Shown: one piece after another, positions 1 to 9,000 of the stretch
How positions within the stretch are numbered: the stretch's first letter is position 1
How the letters are laid out: each line of letters opens with the position of its first letter
From: Galdieria yellowstonensis
Taxonomy: Eukaryota > Rhodophyta > Bangiophyceae > Galdieriales > Galdieriaceae
Length of the DNA stretch: 64,000 nt
Direction of reading: 5' to 3'
Assembly (NCBI GenBank): GCA_026122205.1
Contig: JANCYU010000038.1
Coordinates: 124,001-188,000, forward strand
Program-made: the position numbers and the translations under genes
The notes under the pieces: model-generated
What the model saw: the letters and a program-made list of their open reading frames with translations, nothing else
What the model was told of the DNA's origin: nothing
The model's database searches: none

Positions 1-277
1 GGGCAGTCACCGCCGAAGTTTGGAAACGTAGGTCCGTCTTAAAGTCTTGAGCAATTTCACGAACCAACCTTTGGAAAGGCAACTTTCGGATAAGAAGTTC
101 AGTGCTCTTCTGGTACTTGCGAATTTCTCTCAGGGCGACAGTACCGGGACGGTAACGATGGGGCTTCTTCACTCCTCCAGTTACGGGTGCGGATTTTCTT
201 GCTGCCTTGGTTGCCAACTGCTTTCGAGGTGCCTTACCACCGGTAGACTTGCGTGCTGTTTGTTTTGTTCGTGCCAT
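1..277 (-). CDS. Histone H3, 5' part (runs off the left edge)
   Basis: Core nucleosome histone H3. Reading the minus strand from the ATG at 277 gives MARTKQTARKSTGGKAPRK followed by the rest of the canonical tail and the alpha-N and alpha-1 region, up to QTSAVTA near residue 92 of about 136, where the window ends. The modifiable tail lysines K4, K9, K14, K18, K23, K27 and K36 are all visible. Residue 31 is Val (SAPVTGG), unlike the Ala or Thr/Ser usual in animal H3.1 and H3.3. No intron is seen in this part. It is divergent from the H4 gene at 622, so the two probably share the promoter between them. The C-terminal third and the 3' end lie outside the window. Confidence 0.97.
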   Translation of the reverse strand, partial: MARTKQTARKSTGGKAPRKQLATKAARKSAPVTGGVKKPHRYRPGTVALREIRKYQKSTELLIRKLPFQRLVREIAQDFKTDLRFQTSAVTA

Positions 278-621
278 GATAACTCAACAAAAAGACAAGT
301 AAACGAAACAGAAAAATTCAACAATGAAAAACAAGAAATGAATGAGGGAACAATTGCGTTGCCAAGGGTCGCTTATAAAGTCTTCCTCTCTGCAAGGCGG
401 GCTCCGTAATGGAGGGCCCATGTTTCAGAGGGATTCCCAATCTTTTCAAATGGACCAATCACATTTCGAGTTGATGACCCAGTTCCCCATCCACCATTCC
501 TGCATCGAGCCCGCTTCCAGATATTCAAGGTTTTAAAAAGCAAAGCAAAACATTCAAGACATTTCATCGTATTTTTGTTTGTTGAAAATTTCATTCATCG
601 TTGCTCATTCTTGTTGCAGAT
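278..621. promoter_or_regulatory. Bidirectional H3/H4 promoter with CCAAT boxes
   Basis: The 344 bases between the divergent H3 and H4 starts hold no gene. Two CCAAT pentamers are visible at 437-441 and 455-459. A TTATAAAG element at 373-380 lies about 95 bases upstream of the H3 ATG (TATA-like on either strand). An AT-rich TTTTAAAAAG at 531-540 lies about 85 bases upstream of the H4 ATG. CCAAT plus TATA is common in replication-dependent histone promoters; actual factor binding here is inferred. Confidence 0.6.
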
Positions 622-933
622 ATGACAGGTCGTGGTAAAGGTGGTAAAGGTTTAGGAAAAGGAGGTGCAAAGCGTCATCGCAAAGTCTTGCGAGACAATA
701 TCCAAGGAATAACCAAACCAGCTATCCGTCGTTTGGCGAGAAGAGGTGGAGTGAAAAGAATCTCAGGACTTATCTATGAAGAAACACGAAATGTCCTTCG
801 TGTTTTCTTGGAAAGTGTTATTCGTGATGCAGTTACTTATACGGAGCATGCTCGTCGCAAGACGGTAACTGCTATGGATGTCGTATATGCTCTGAAACGT
901 CAAGGCCGTACCCTTTACGGATTTGGAGGATAA
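622..933 (+). CDS. Histone H4
   Basis: Core histone H4, partner of H3 in the (H3-H4)2 tetramer. The 103-codon uninterrupted frame starts MTGRGKGGKGLGKGGAKRHR and ends LKRQGRTLYGFGG, the full expected family length. The start at 622 is preferred over an in-frame upstream TTG because H4 always begins M-(S/T)-GRGKGG. Thr replaces the usual Ser after the initiator Met. The acetylatable tail lysines (K5, K8, K12, K16 equivalents) and K20 (KRHRK) are present. No intron. A short hairpin sits 17 bases after the stop codon. Confidence 0.98.
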   Translation: MTGRGKGGKGLGKGGAKRHRKVLRDNIQGITKPAIRRLARRGGVKRISGLIYEETRNVLRVFLESVIRDAVTYTEHARRKTVTAMDVVYALKRQGRTLYGFGG

Positions 934-950
934 AGCCTGCTTGAACAAAG

Positions 951-966
951 GGTGTTTCTCAACACC
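951..966 (+). promoter_or_regulatory. Histone-type 3' stem-loop after H4
   Basis: GGTGTT, a four-base TCTC loop and AACACC form a perfect 6-bp stem with a tetraloop, starting 17 bases after the H4 TAA and flanked by AAAG upstream and TTTC downstream. The shape (6-bp stem opening with GG and closing with CC, T-A pair under a 4-nt pyrimidine loop) matches the general form of the metazoan and green-algal histone mRNA stem-loop bound by SLBP, although the stem bases differ from the animal consensus. A similar element follows H2B. An AATAAA further down (about 1017) leaves conventional polyadenylation possible. Confidence 0.45.
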
Positions 967-1402
967 TTTCATCGAGGAAACTTGCCTTTTTATTGCCATG
1001 AAAATTCTTTTCTTTTTAATAAAGAGTTGTTTGGGAAGGAACAAAGCTGTGCCTTGTTCCTTTTCAACTGGAAATTGAGGTTTTCGTTGTATTTTGTTGG
1101 ATGAGATGGCGAGTGGAATACTTTTTGTTGCGAGATTTTGTACGTTGTAGATAAAGCTTGGTGGGAAATGGAACTATTGATGTATTATTGCCTAGTTGTA
1201 CACAATACATGCACAAAAGCTATATATAAAATACACATGCGACAAGAGAGACAATACGTAGAACAAACCCGGTAGATTGGTTCCAACAATATCGTCACAG
1301 GGCAGTAAAAAAGTAATAGACTATAAATACCATTTATTGCAGAATATATCACAATATTCGAATACAAAATGAAAAGAAAAACAAGTTTTCTTCGATACTT
1401 AG

Positions 1403-1419
1403 GGTGTCGAACAAACACC
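1403..1419 (-). promoter_or_regulatory. Histone-type 3' hairpin after H2B
   Basis: On the minus strand, GGTGT and ACACC pair around a 7-nt loop (or a 6-bp stem with a T-G wobble), about 22 bases downstream of the H2B stop and preceded by AAAA. It shares the GGTGT..ACACC stem and the purine-rich 5' flank with the hairpin after H4. The rest of the 934-1440 interval between the convergent H4 and H2B genes shows no further gene. Confidence 0.4.
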
Positions 1420-1440
1420 TTTTGAGCACTTGTTGTACCG

Positions 1441-1803
1441 TTAAGAAGAAGTGTATTTTGTTACTGCTTTTGTACCTTCCGATACAGCGTGTTTTGCAAG
1501 TTCTCCTGGTAACAAAAGACGAACGGCAGTTTGTACCTCTCTCGAAGTAAGCGTCTTGCTTTTCGAATAAGCAGCTAATTTGCTAGCTTCTGACGCAATT
1601 CTCTCAAAAATATCATTCACAAAGGAATTCATGATGCTCATAGCCTTTGCGGATATTCCGGTGTCAGGATGAACTTGCTTCAGAACCTTGTATATATAAA
1701 TGGAATACGTCTCCGATCTCTTCTTCTTTGATTTCTTCCTTTCAACTTTTGCCACCGGCTTTTTACCTGCAACGGGTACACTTTTAGCACCTTTAGGAGC
1801 CAT
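1441..1803 (-). CDS. Histone H2B
   Basis: Core histone H2B, 120 residues, single exon. After a Lys-rich tail (MAPKGAKSVPVAGKK) comes the conserved fold: SYSIYIYKVLKQVHPDTG-type alpha-1 (here ETYSIYIYKVLKQVHPDTG), the ISAKAMSIMNSFVNDIFERIA alpha-2 helix, SREVQTAVRLLLPGELAKHA, and the C-terminal SEGTKAVTKYTSS carrying the lysine that is ubiquitylated in other eukaryotes. The start at 1803 follows family length. It is divergent from eIF3g, not from an H2A gene as is common elsewhere; no H2A is found in this window. Confidence 0.97.
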   Translation of the reverse strand: MAPKGAKSVPVAGKKPVAKVERKKSKKKRSETYSIYIYKVLKQVHPDTGISAKAMSIMNSFVNDIFERIASEASKLAAYSKSKTLTSREVQTAVRLLLPGELAKHAVSEGTKAVTKYTSS

Positions 1804-2385
1804 GCTGAATGAAAACTTTTACGAAAAACAATCAAACCAACAAATTCCAGGGTTGGATGTTCATCTTGTGTGCTTTTAAAGATCTTTTTGGTTCTGCGCG
1901 GGCTATTTCTGCGAATAGTATGGCCCCCAATCCGGATGCTGATTGGTGGTTGTCTTTCGAGTTGCGACCCGCCACCCATAAGATTTCGTGTTTCTTACGG
2001 TGTGGGATTGGGCACTGTGTTGGGCAGCCAATCACCAACGTATATCTGTCTGTCTGTTTGCTGGCTATCTCAGATTTCCACTAGCAGATGGAATGGAAAC
2101 ACCACACAACGAGTGTGTGTGAAGAATATTATGCATGAAATACAATACTTATTATCTGCTTTCGTTGTGCTGCATTTCGTTTTTATTGTATCGCACAGTT
2201 GGCGCAACGAATATCATAACATCTTCATAGTAGTAATAGTAGTATATTTCGTCCTTACCATAAAAAAAAAGGCTTTGCTTTATGCTGTGCTCTCCCATGT
2301 ATATAAATGTATGTATCCGATAAGAAGAAGAATGTGTCCTGTGTTTCCTATCCAAATCTTCGACACTACGAGCAATTCATTGAGA
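1804..2385. promoter_or_regulatory. H2B/eIF3g intergenic promoter with four CCAAT elements
   Basis: This 582-base divergent spacer has CCAAT in either orientation at 1927-1931, 1942-1946 (ATTGG), 2007-2011 (ATTGG) and 2028-2032. All four lie within about 110 bases and nearer to H2B than to the eIF3g ATG. The remainder is AT-rich leader sequence for eIF3g with no supported coding content, although a long open frame runs through it upstream of the eIF3g start. Confidence 0.5.
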
Positions 2386-3282
2386 ATGGCGACGAGTAGT
2401 TTGTTGCCAAACAACTCCAACGCCACCACTACAAAGCCAGTTGTTCGTGAGTGGGCGGACGAAGACGACTCGTCAAACAACAACAAGTTACCACCTCGTG
2501 AGGAATGGTACGATGAGGAAGGTTTGAAGCACGTTGTTGAATACCATTTCAACGATGACAACAAACTGGTAAAAACCACAAAAGTATTTCGAGTAAAGAA
2601 ACAGACTAGACAAGTTAGCAAGACGGTTGCAGAAAGAAGGCACTGGAAAAAGTTTGGCGACTGTCAAAAAGCACCTCCTGGACCGGAGCCCGGTGTCACT
2701 GCAGTGAGTCTTGACGACATTTCCATCGAATACAAACATGGAGAAGGTTCAGAAGGCGAGGAGGACTTGAAGGCGAAAGAACAAAAGGATATTCAAAAAA
2801 TGCTAGCTATGCAGAGGTTTAAGAGGAGACTAGAAGAAAGAAGAGCTGGAGTTGCAAACTGGGCACAGCTCATGGCTCTCAAGGCAGGAGCTCAACGAGA
2901 TGAGCTGGAGGCACCTGCAACAAATACCAACGCTGCGAATACAGGAAAGTATGTTCCGCCACACTTGCGAGCTGGAGCGAAAACTTCTAGTGACTCTTCA
3001 TATACAAGAGACGATTCTGCAACGGTACGAGTTAGTAACTTATCACCTAATACGACAGAGAGCGATCTTCAAGAACTATTTCGTCCGTTTGGCAACATTC
3101 GTCGTATCTTTATTTCCAAGGATCGTCATACAGGTGAAGGGAAAGGCTTTGCTTTTGTTGCTTTTTCAAACAAAGAAGATGCTCGCAAGTGCATTGAGAA
3201 GTTAGATGGTTATGGTTACGATCACCTCATTTTACGGTGTGAGTGGGCAAAGCCGAGTGAAAATAAAAGAGGACAAAAATAG
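2386..3282 (+). CDS. Translation initiation factor eIF3 subunit G
   Basis: RNA-binding subunit of the eIF3 complex, which acts in scanning and reinitiation on the 40S subunit. The protein is 298 residues, close to yeast (274) and human (320). The N-terminal half carries the eIF3g region: an acidic WADEDD segment, an EYHFNDDNKLVKTTKVF stretch, and a basic ERRHWKKFGDC segment. The C-terminal about 85 residues form an RRM with RNP2-like VRVSNLS and RNP1-like GKGFAFVAF. The ATG at 2386 begins MATSSLLPNN; the frame stays open far upstream, but that part resembles no eIF3g and looks like AT-rich leader. No intron. Confidence 0.93.
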   Translation: MATSSLLPNNSNATTTKPVVREWADEDDSSNNNKLPPREEWYDEEGLKHVVEYHFNDDNKLVKTTKVFRVKKQTRQVSKTVAERRHWKKFGDCQKAPPGPEPGVTAVSLDDISIEYKHGEGSEGEEDLKAKEQKDIQKMLAMQRFKRRLEERRAGVANWAQLMALKAGAQRDELEAPATNTNAANTGKYVPPHLRAGAKTSSDSSYTRDDSATVRVSNLSPNTTESDLQELFRPFGNIRRIFISKDRHTGEGKGFAFVAFSNKEDARKCIEKLDGYGYDHLILRCEWAKPSENKRGQK

Positions 3283-3363
3283 AATACTTTGTACCGCAAT
3301 AAATAGGACATGAAATGTTTCCCTGTAATATCCAATTGTCAATCAAAGCAAACAAGAGATTTA

Positions 3364-4032
3364 TTACTTGTGTGTAGCCGAAGCAACAACTTGTTGATAG
3401 ACATTATGGAATTCTATCTCATCTTGGTCTGTTGCTTGAATTTCCTTTTGCACTCCGTTCAGCTTTTGAACAAGAGCTTCTCTGGATGAAGAATACAACA
3501 TCTTTGACTTTATCTTCGCACTTTCAGGTGACCTAAGTAGATATCCATTAGTTTTCACAGAAAAGTGATGTCATAGACTCGGAAACCCACCAAAGAATGA
3601 ATATTATTCTATTTTTGGAAACACCTTCAGAAGTTTGATACTCAAAGTCATATACTGCAAAACGACAATCGTTTTGGGGCAATTCAGTCACAAACTTTTT
3701 CCAGTCTTCTTGCTATAGGCAAGTTTCAATTTGAAAGTACACTTTTTTGGGCTTCAACTTACTGCACTGCACTTGGTTATGTTGGCTGCGGGAAGCGTCT
3801 TTTCCACACATACAGAAGACAGGTCATCAGTGAGTTTGAAAATAATAGCACGGTACTTTCTCTATCATAATTACTGAGACACGTGTTCTCCCAATCAAAC
3901 CAATCCACTTACTGGCGTGCTTCTCACAAGAACAGTGAACTCCTTTCCGCATGTATCGTCTACTGCAACACCGGAAGCCTATGAGCGTAAAGTTATATAT
4001 CATTCTAGGTGAAATACGAAGCTTTTTACCAT
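3364..4032 (-). CDS. Actin-depolymerising factor (ADF/cofilin), five exons
   Basis: Severs and depolymerises actin filaments. I reconstruct five exons on the minus strand. Exon 1 is only the ATG at 4030-4032, directly followed by a GTAAAA donor. Exon 2 starts ASGVAVDDTCGKEF. Later exons give RKYRAIIFKL, then QEDWKKFVTELPQNDCRFAV and YDFEYQTSEGVSKNRIIFI. The last exon (3364-3532) gives WSPESAKIKSKMLYSSSREA and EIQATDQDEIE. These are the hallmark ADF blocks: an actin-binding long helix with IKSKMLYSSS, and a KYR-IIFK strand. The intron splitting the ATG from the second codon is typical of plant ADF genes. The reconstructed length, about 145 residues, fits the family. Only the last exon is a long open frame, so the gene is easily missed. 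Confidence 0.85.
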
Positions 4033-4810
4033 ATCTGTCGAGTCCCTGTTTGGTCAACACTGCACACAAAGTCCCTTGAGAATCAAAAATCAAAAAAGTG
4101 TGTCGTGCCCAACGAGGCAAAGGATTGTCTTTAAAAATACCGCGCTTATCTCAGCCACGTTGGCAGTCATTTGAATCGAGCCAGCTCGGAGCAAGGGCTG
4201 TCTAAGCTTGTCTGCAAATCTTGTAGGGGGATTTCTGTGCTTGGCAAACTTGACAACTTGTCTCCAGTTTTCCTTCTTTGAAAGTAATATTTATATCTAG
4301 GACAAACAGAGTGAACTAGACAAACACTTGTTGAGTGGAAAATAAAATACAGTTGCTTCGAGGAAGCATCCTATTTGCTTGAGAAGATAAAGAGATCCCT
4401 ATGTAGACCTTGGTGACTATTCAAAGAGGCATGAAAACGACTCTGTTGTGCCCTATATTGTGATATCAAGAGAAACTAGAGCAGGGTGAAAATATCCCTA
4501 GTTTCTCAGAAAAGACTCTGAAATCATCTGGTTTGTCTTGAATTCTGCTGGTGAAGTACTTGAGTACCCAACAGAAATTTAAACAGTCTTTCCCTACAGT
4601 AGCAATTTCTTGGAAATGTAATGTAGATGCTCAAGAACTGCTCTATGATATAATAAAGAATAATTTATCTCGTCCACACTGCCGCTTTGGGGGGAATCGT
4701 AGAAAAAAGATTCCCTAAATGGCGCTCTTGTTCAGCTCCCCACCAAAGTGCATTGTGTTTTGTCCATTTTCGCCTGTGAGGCGTGTTGCGAAGCGTTGTC
4801 GTTATCGTCT
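4033..4810. other. Intergenic region between ADF and antizyme
   Basis: About 780 bases with no supported coding exon. It must hold the ADF 5' leader on the minus strand and the antizyme promoter and leader on the plus strand. One clear inverted repeat is listed separately at 4471-4506. A GGCGCT near 4721 is a one-base variant of the GGCGCC motif seen upstream of other genes here. Confidence 0.5.
4471..4506. repeat. Inverted repeat / potential hairpin
   Basis: AGAAACTAG at 4471-4479 is the exact reverse complement of CTAGTTTCT at 4498-4506. A GGG inside the left arm can also pair with CCC inside the right. It could form a hairpin in RNA from either strand or be a dyad protein-binding site. 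No tract of Ts or other terminator feature accompanies it. Confidence 0.4.
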
Positions 4811-5544
4811 ATGGCGGTATTTGAAAGTGATATAGTTGGTCCTGCAATTCACTTTACGAAAAAGTATAATTCAAGGAGGCGCTACAAGTAAGTAGCTATC
4901 TCACCTTTACCAGCGTTTGCTGAGTGGTCCCCTCCCTCCTGCATATCCTAGGGAGTGCATTTCGTGCTTTAGTGCTTCGGGTGGTAAACCAGGGTGGTTC
5001 TTTTGACATAAGCCGAAAATTACTCGCAACGGGCTATACGACTGGTACGTATGGGGAAGTTTTTATGAAAAGAGCCAAATTGAACCGTCTGTTGTTAGAT
5101 AAGGGTATGAAGACCAATAATGGTGCTGTTCGAGAAAGTGACTTTTACGAGAGAGTCTTTTCAAGAATAGCTTCAAAGCGCTCTGACTTTTGGAAAGAAG
5201 TTTCTGTAACCTTAGTAGTCTCTACCATTGACACCGAGTCGGATAAGGTTATTTCAGTGTGGAACGCGTTTGTTACCAAAGACCGTCAGTTGTTCGTAGA
5301 GGCGCCTGAGGTCCTCACTGCCCCTTCGAAGGATACACTTATATGTCTTTTAGAACTAGCTGAAGAACTTGGCTGCTTACAAGCTTTTGTATGTGTGAAT
5401 AAGCAGTATAAGCACTTCAGAGAGCTTGTAAGAACTTTTACTTATATGGGATTCGCGTTGGTAAGCCCAAGAGAACAAACAAAGTTAGTCAATTGGCGTT
5501 GTGATGTCAGTGACTATGCTATTTTGGGTTACAGTTTGGAATAA
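4811..5544 (+). CDS. Ornithine decarboxylase antizyme (programmed +1 frameshift)
   Basis: Antizyme binds and inactivates ornithine decarboxylase, sends it to the proteasome and blocks polyamine uptake; its synthesis needs a polyamine-stimulated +1 frameshift. Proposed CDS: ORF1 exon 4811-4887 (MAVFESDIVGPAIHF..), an intron 4888-4951 with GTAAGT donor and CCTAG acceptor, then 4952-5003 ending GGKPGWFF at TGA (5004-5006). Skipping T5004 continues in the +1 frame (GAC ATA AGC..) to 5544, about 222 residues in total. The downstream frame holds the antizyme core: WNAFVTKDRQLFVEAPE, PSKDTLICLLELAEELGCLQ, AFVCVNKQYK and LVRTFTYMGFALVSP. These align in order with the animal blocks (SLYIEIPGG, GSKDSFAVLLEFAEE, HVFICFHKN, LLRTFSFLGFEIV). 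The residues around the stop also match the animal pattern G-P-x-W-C-S/D. The only alternative is a shorter protein from a GTG near 4924 with no good ATG, which I reject. Confidence 0.85.
4998..5007 (+). promoter_or_regulatory. Antizyme +1 frameshift site TTC-TTT-TGA-C
   Basis: The ORF1 reading frame ends TGG TTC TTT TGA, and the conserved antizyme frame resumes at GAC (5005-5007). The slippery P-site codon would be TTT with a TGA in the A site, read as GAC after a +1 shift. Known antizyme sites are mostly TCC-TGA, with other XXX-TGA variants recorded in fungi and protists. A weak AGCC/GGCT pairing is possible just downstream (about 5011 to 5033), but I see no convincing pseudoknot by eye. 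Confidence 0.75.
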
Positions 5545-6040
5545 GTTGGTGTGACTTTGGTCTTTTCTGCCCTTCAGTCGAAGTATTGGAGTAGTTTTCG
5601 GCTTGTACGGAAGAGTTCAGTGCACGTTCATGAATGTATTTTTGCGTTCGTTGATTCGTGCACTGGCCTCCCTTGTGTTTACTTACTACAGAATTTCGCC
5701 AAATATGGGGGTTGAACAAGCTTTGCCCGTGGCTTGCCCTATAGTAAGCGAAGTTCTTAGTTGTTGGCAAGTTTTCTGTAGGAGACCTGACTGGAGTCTG
5801 GGACTGACGACTCTGACTGAAACTCCAAATAATTTGTCAAGTTTCAGTCGTCTCATGTGTTTACTTTTCTTTGTTTTGCGTGAGATCGCAGTTTCTGCGG
5901 GAGTCTGACCCGGTGGGAGAGACTTCAGCTTCTCTTTACAGGAATACTTTGCTAACTTGTTGTTATTTGTTTTGCTTGAAAGTAAATATAAATTGCATTT
6001 GTTTGGAATTGCAGTTTTTTGAGTAGATAGGACAATAGCC
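5545..6040. other. Intergenic region between antizyme and PA200
   Basis: About 500 bases between two same-strand genes. Open frames here on both strands lack family resemblance and overlap each other, so I treat them as chance. It should contain the antizyme 3' UTR and the PA200 promoter and leader. No repeat or RNA gene was recognised. Confidence 0.5.
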
Positions 6041-9000
6041 ATGGATGGCATGGATGAATGGCAGAAACCTTCCAAAGCCTTACCAGACACTTTTAAGAGC
6101 AAACTTGTTATAGAAAGCAAGGAGCACCTCACAGCATTGTTTGCTCTTGCACAAGACATTTCTCACGCGTTGAGTGCAGAAGGAAAGGAGAATACTTCGG
6201 ATGTTTATTCCGGCTTGGAACTTTTGAACCTTGGAATGAAGCGCTTTCTCAATATGAAGTTTTACAAGGAGTTTTTGCCGTACTCAGAGGGTGAAGAATG
6301 CCACGAGTCATTCTCTGTCTGGGAAGATTTTTCGTCCAAAATGTTGCTTATATTGGAGACCTTATTAGCAGGTGTACTGAGAAGAGAAATGGATGCTGTA
6401 TTACGAATAAAACTTGCAAAAACAGCTACAAAGTTGCTAGAGAAGCCGAAAATCTTTGGCGATAGTTGCGACTTTTTGCCACCATGGAAGGAAACCCTCG
6501 AGTTGCTGGAGGAGTTTCATGTTCACAGTTTTGATGGCTCACTATTTATGGGAAAAGAAGTTCGAGAACAACACCTGCGAACTTTGGTGACTTTATTGCT
6601 TTGTTTTCGATACTATTTGGACGCTTCTTGTGAGGAACAGCTTTTGAAGCTTCCATTGTTTACTACTATGGCGTCTGTAGTGTCAGGTTCAGCTGCTGGT
6701 GATATGGATTGGGAGCAACCTATCCAATTGATAGCCCAGTTAGCAAGCGCGAGTCTGATTGTTCCTTATCACGTTCCTTTTATTCTATCTTGGATCCCAA
6801 ATGCTGTGTGCTTATGGAAGAAAATAAACACAAGTTATGATTGGGATCGCCTTTGGTTAGTATTGCAAGTTTTATTCTATTACAATTTATTCTATTTTCA
6901 AGGCTTCGACTGTTTGGACGTATTGCAAAGCAGCAGCCTCATGCAATAGATTGGAGTCCACATATACATTTCTTATATGATCGAATATTTAGCTGTTTAC
7001 ATATATCCACTCGTGAAGGTGTTTATAGAGTAAGTAAATAGTTGATAGTTGTTTACATTTTTTGATTCTGTGTTGTATAGTTTCATTCCACGATCAAAAC
7101 GCCTCCTAATGTAGCCTGTCTTGTTCGAGGTGATGCCGTCTCTTCATCTGCGGAGTTTATTATCTATTCTTTGACACCGGAGAGTCCTTCTAGTTTGGAC
7201 TTGTTTCTTCAGTTATTGCAAATCATTGAGCCGTTCTATCACCCCAAGTGAGTATTGATGAAGTATAATTTCCTAGTTGACTTTCTTCTCTTCTAGTCAT
7301 CTGGAACACCACCAACATTTCGTACCAACATTTCTTTCTTCTTGTTGTCGCATTCTACTCCATCGAACGAGTTCAGAACGGAAAGCTACTCGAGATAACA
7401 TTATGCATCCTATTTTAGGCACGCGAACGACGACAGCAGTAGCATCGAGAGAACATCGTCTTCCAGAAGAATGGATATCCATTATCGTTGCCAAACTTTA
7501 TAGTTTAGCGGAACGTTCTTTATACTCCAAATCATCCAGATCCAGTCAAGAGGTTTGTATTCATTTTTATCATTCCTCATGTATCCTCAATAATAATTAT
7601 GATGAAAACTTTTCAGGCCGCCAACAGTATTGGAAACCTTTGTGCTATTTTGCCTGGATATATCATTCCTAATCTAGTTTCCACAGCGGAGGACGATTTC
7701 ATGTCTCTTACAATGCCGCATAGAACAAAAGCTACTTTGAAAGCTTTGGAAATGATATGTCCTGTTTTATGTGATTCACAGCTATATCCACAAGGTAGGT
7801 AACAACCTCCTTGGCATTTCGTGGAATGATCGTTCTTACGCAATCAACTAGGAATAGAATATATCTGGCATATGCTTTTTTTATTGCTTCCTTGTGTTGA
7901 TGTCAACGACTCTACAAAGACAAAACTAGCTATCGACATCGTTATTACCCTTTCGTACCATTTTGAACAACTATTCAATGAGCAACCAAATATGCTGGAA
8001 GACTTTGTATTGCAATGGATAGAAAGGTACGAAATGTCTTTACAGAGCAATCAACTCTTCTCACAACTCACATTATTATTGCTTAGAATCCTTCATTTTC
8101 TAGAGAATATAGAGGCTCCTGCAAAGTTGGGACATGCAAAAGTATCACCGCTAGGCTTTGAATTATTTGGAAAATTTTGTGAAGTATTCTTTCCAAACTG
8201 CCCTGAAACTATCATGTCGTGTGTTGTAGAGAAAGTTTCCAAAAAAGTGAGAAATTTTGTATTTCCTTGATACGACATTCTTATGCTTGCTTGCTTTCTT
8301 GTTATCTAGATTGCCTCCGTCTTCTCGATGGAAGCGTTGAAACATTATGGCATTATGGTGTTTTGGATAGCAAAAACATATCCTCGTTGCGTGGATTCCT
8401 TATTTATCAAGCCCTTGTTGCTCCATATTCAAGACTCTTCACAACCTCATCTTTTGCAAAAAGATACTAGCAAAGATGAACTCCATGGACGTTTAAGACT
8501 TGTTGCCAATGCTGTTCGTGGGTTTGCAGATTCTCAGTATTCGCAAGAAATATTTCAGGTTGCATTGGCTGCCATGAAAGAAACGGACAGAAAAGTCTAC
8601 AAAGCAGGAAGTCGTCTACTTCGTAGTCTTCTTGAAGGCTTGTGTTGTACTACTTTAAAGATGGACACTACATCTTGTGCTATCGATTGGAACGTACCCA
8701 CGGATATCCATTGGAAGGAGGCTATGAAATGGATTCAACGTTCCTTGGAGTTTGTAGACTCTCAGTTATTCCATACCAATCTTGAAGAGTCTTTGAAGGA
8801 CGATATATTGAAAGAACGAATATTTAGCACTGCAAGAACGCTTCATGCTCTTGAACGAGGAGGCCGTTGGTTGTTAGCTGGAGCAATGCACCGTTGGATG
8901 GATAAGGAAGAGGAGGAAGAAGAAGAAGAAGAAGAAAAGAAGAAGATTCGTTTTATATTGAAAAGGCCATTGTATGCTGGAATGTTTGGAGAAGGCAACG

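Noticed and set aside
1870..2385. N-terminal extension of eIF3g by 172 open codons
   Set aside because: The sequence is AT-rich promoter with CCAAT boxes near H2B; the family begins close to MATSS and no eIF3g has such an extension.
4033..4810. tRNA or snRNA genes in the intergenic regions
   Set aside because: I looked for A and B box patterns and snRNA signatures here and at 18502-20901 and 22066-22872. Near matches such as GAATCGAGC at about 4172 break at required positions and lack a foldable cloverleaf.
4924..5004. Antizyme downstream frame started from the GTG at 4924
   Set aside because: It has no good ATG, and the +1 frame with an in-frame TGA preceded by GGKPGWFF fits the known frameshift design better.
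5005..5040. Stimulatory pseudoknot after the antizyme stop
   Set aside because: Only a 4-bp AGCC/GGCT pairing was found by eye, too weak to claim.
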